Under the pieces are notes generated by a model. That model was given only the letters and a program-made list of their open reading frames with translations. It made no database searches and was not told where the DNA came from. From the NCBI GenBank assembly GCA_023253495.1, contig JALRGF010000069.1:1-8115 (forward strand): a stretch of 8,115 nucleotides of DNA, read 5' to 3'. This DNA is from Verrucomicrobiales bacterium. Its GTDB lineage: Bacteria > Verrucomicrobiota > Verrucomicrobiia > Verrucomicrobiales > V1-33. The translations under genes and the position numbers were made by a program. Below are positions 7,895 to 8,115 of the stretch, in pieces (within the stretch, counting starts at the first letter, position 1; every line of letters starts with the position of its first letter).

Positions 7895-7945
7895 AACGAT
7901 GTATCCCTGAACGATGTACCTGTCCGTTAACGATGTACCTGTCCG
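7895..7945. repeat. Short direct repeats, AACGATGTACCTGTCCG type
   Basis: Two exact 17-base copies of AACGATGTACCTGTCCG lie at 7910-7926 and 7929-7945 (period 19). A degenerate copy, AACGATGTATCCCTG, lies at 7895-7909. They are followed 25 bases later by the 23-bp tandem pair that shares the ACCTGTC core. Regularly spaced subterminal repeats of this kind are known as transposase-binding sites at the ends of some insertion sequences (for example the IS21 family) and as iterons. Which applies here cannot be told, because the window ends about 100 bases further on without a transposase. Confidence 0.75.
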
Positions 7946-7969
7946 GATGCGGACCGCTGACACTCACCC

Positions 7970-8015
7970 CAGACAGAACACCTGTCTCGCAGCAGACAGA
8001 ATACCTGTCCCGCAG
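7970..8015. repeat. 23-bp tandem duplication containing inverted repeats
   Basis: Two head-to-tail 23-base units occupy 7970-7992 and 7993-8015 and match at 21 of 23 positions. Each contains an inverted repeat: AGACAG-n5-CTGTCT in the first unit (7971-7987), and GACAG-n5-CTGTC in the second (7995-8009). Both share ACCTGTC with the 17-base repeats to the left. A dimeric DNA-binding protein such as a transposase or repressor would suit such sites; this is inference. Confidence 0.75.
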
Positions 8016-8115
8016 TAAAAAATCAGCCCCACGAAAGGGAGCGGAAGGGCGGTTTTCCGTGCGGACGAGGGCAGAAAGATCTCTCATCCAAGTACTGACC
8101 GTGCCGTTTCCGGCC

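Larger units (their letters stand above)
7711..8115. other. Gene-free right end with repeat cluster
   Basis: I see no credible coding sequence in these 405 bases. An 88-codon minus-strand frame (7821-8087) runs straight through the repeats and has no recognisable domain. Noted elements are a 10-bp palindrome (7788-7797), a 5-bp inverted repeat ACTCA/TGAGT around 7819-7834, and two kinds of ACCTGTC-containing repeats at 7895-7945 and 7970-8015. No strong terminator follows the CotH-kinase gene. Confidence 0.55.

Noticed and set aside
7971..8009. GACAG...CTGTC dyads as LexA boxes
   Set aside because: The half-sites face the opposite way (ACAG-n-CTGT rather than CTGT-n-ACAG), and no SOS gene is adjacent.
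7821..8087. An 88-codon minus-strand frame at the right end, whose final MTRGQCSRHVSLRNSF might suggest the start of a transposase
   Set aside because: It runs through the tandem repeats and stops after 17 codons from the internal ATG. I could not match it to any transposase family.
8078..8104. Minus-strand GTCAGTACTTGGATGAGAGA resembles the 3' part of eukaryotic 5S rRNA
   Set aside because: The likeness stops after about 22 bases, the following bases do not continue the 5S sequence or form its helices, and the rest lies outside the window. It is treated as coincidence.

Overview
The window is GC-rich bacterial DNA. Organism, by inference: Verrucomicrobiota or a close relative. The grounds are a very large secreted protein joining lamin-tail, chitobiase-C-like, CotH-kinase and galactose-binding-like modules, ending in a DPDGDGLNNFGEFALGS-type C-terminal module of a kind I associate with that phylum, together with a cobalamin-dependent methionine synthase. 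No rRNA, tRNA or CRISPR array is visible.

Layout. Bases 1-2391 hold the 3' two thirds of metH; its start lies left of the window. Bases 2392-2832 are a 441-base gap with no convincing intact gene. It holds one long imperfect hairpin, a short minus-strand relic whose last ~35 residues resemble the end of a HipA-family toxin, a 12-bp palindrome and a weak promoter candidate. Bases 2833-7710 encode a 1625-residue exported CotH-kinase protein. Bases 7711-8115 have no credible gene but carry a cluster of short direct and tandem repeats sharing the core ACCTGTC, which looks like the edge of a mobile element or a repeated protein-binding site.

Function. MetH makes methionine from homocysteine in the cytoplasm. 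The large protein is exported and probably works outside the cytoplasmic membrane in binding and phosphorylating other secreted proteins, but its substrate is not evident. Nothing in the sequence ties the two genes together; they share a strand but are separated by 441 bases and are probably independent units.

Points most worth a second look: the mosaic build of the large gene (a galactose-binding-like domain nested inside a chitobiase-C-like domain, and a codon-usage break after its first ~210 codons), the ACCTGTC repeat cluster at the right edge, and the toxin-like relic between the genes. I did not find an unmistakable new system. The closest candidate is the modular extracellular kinase.
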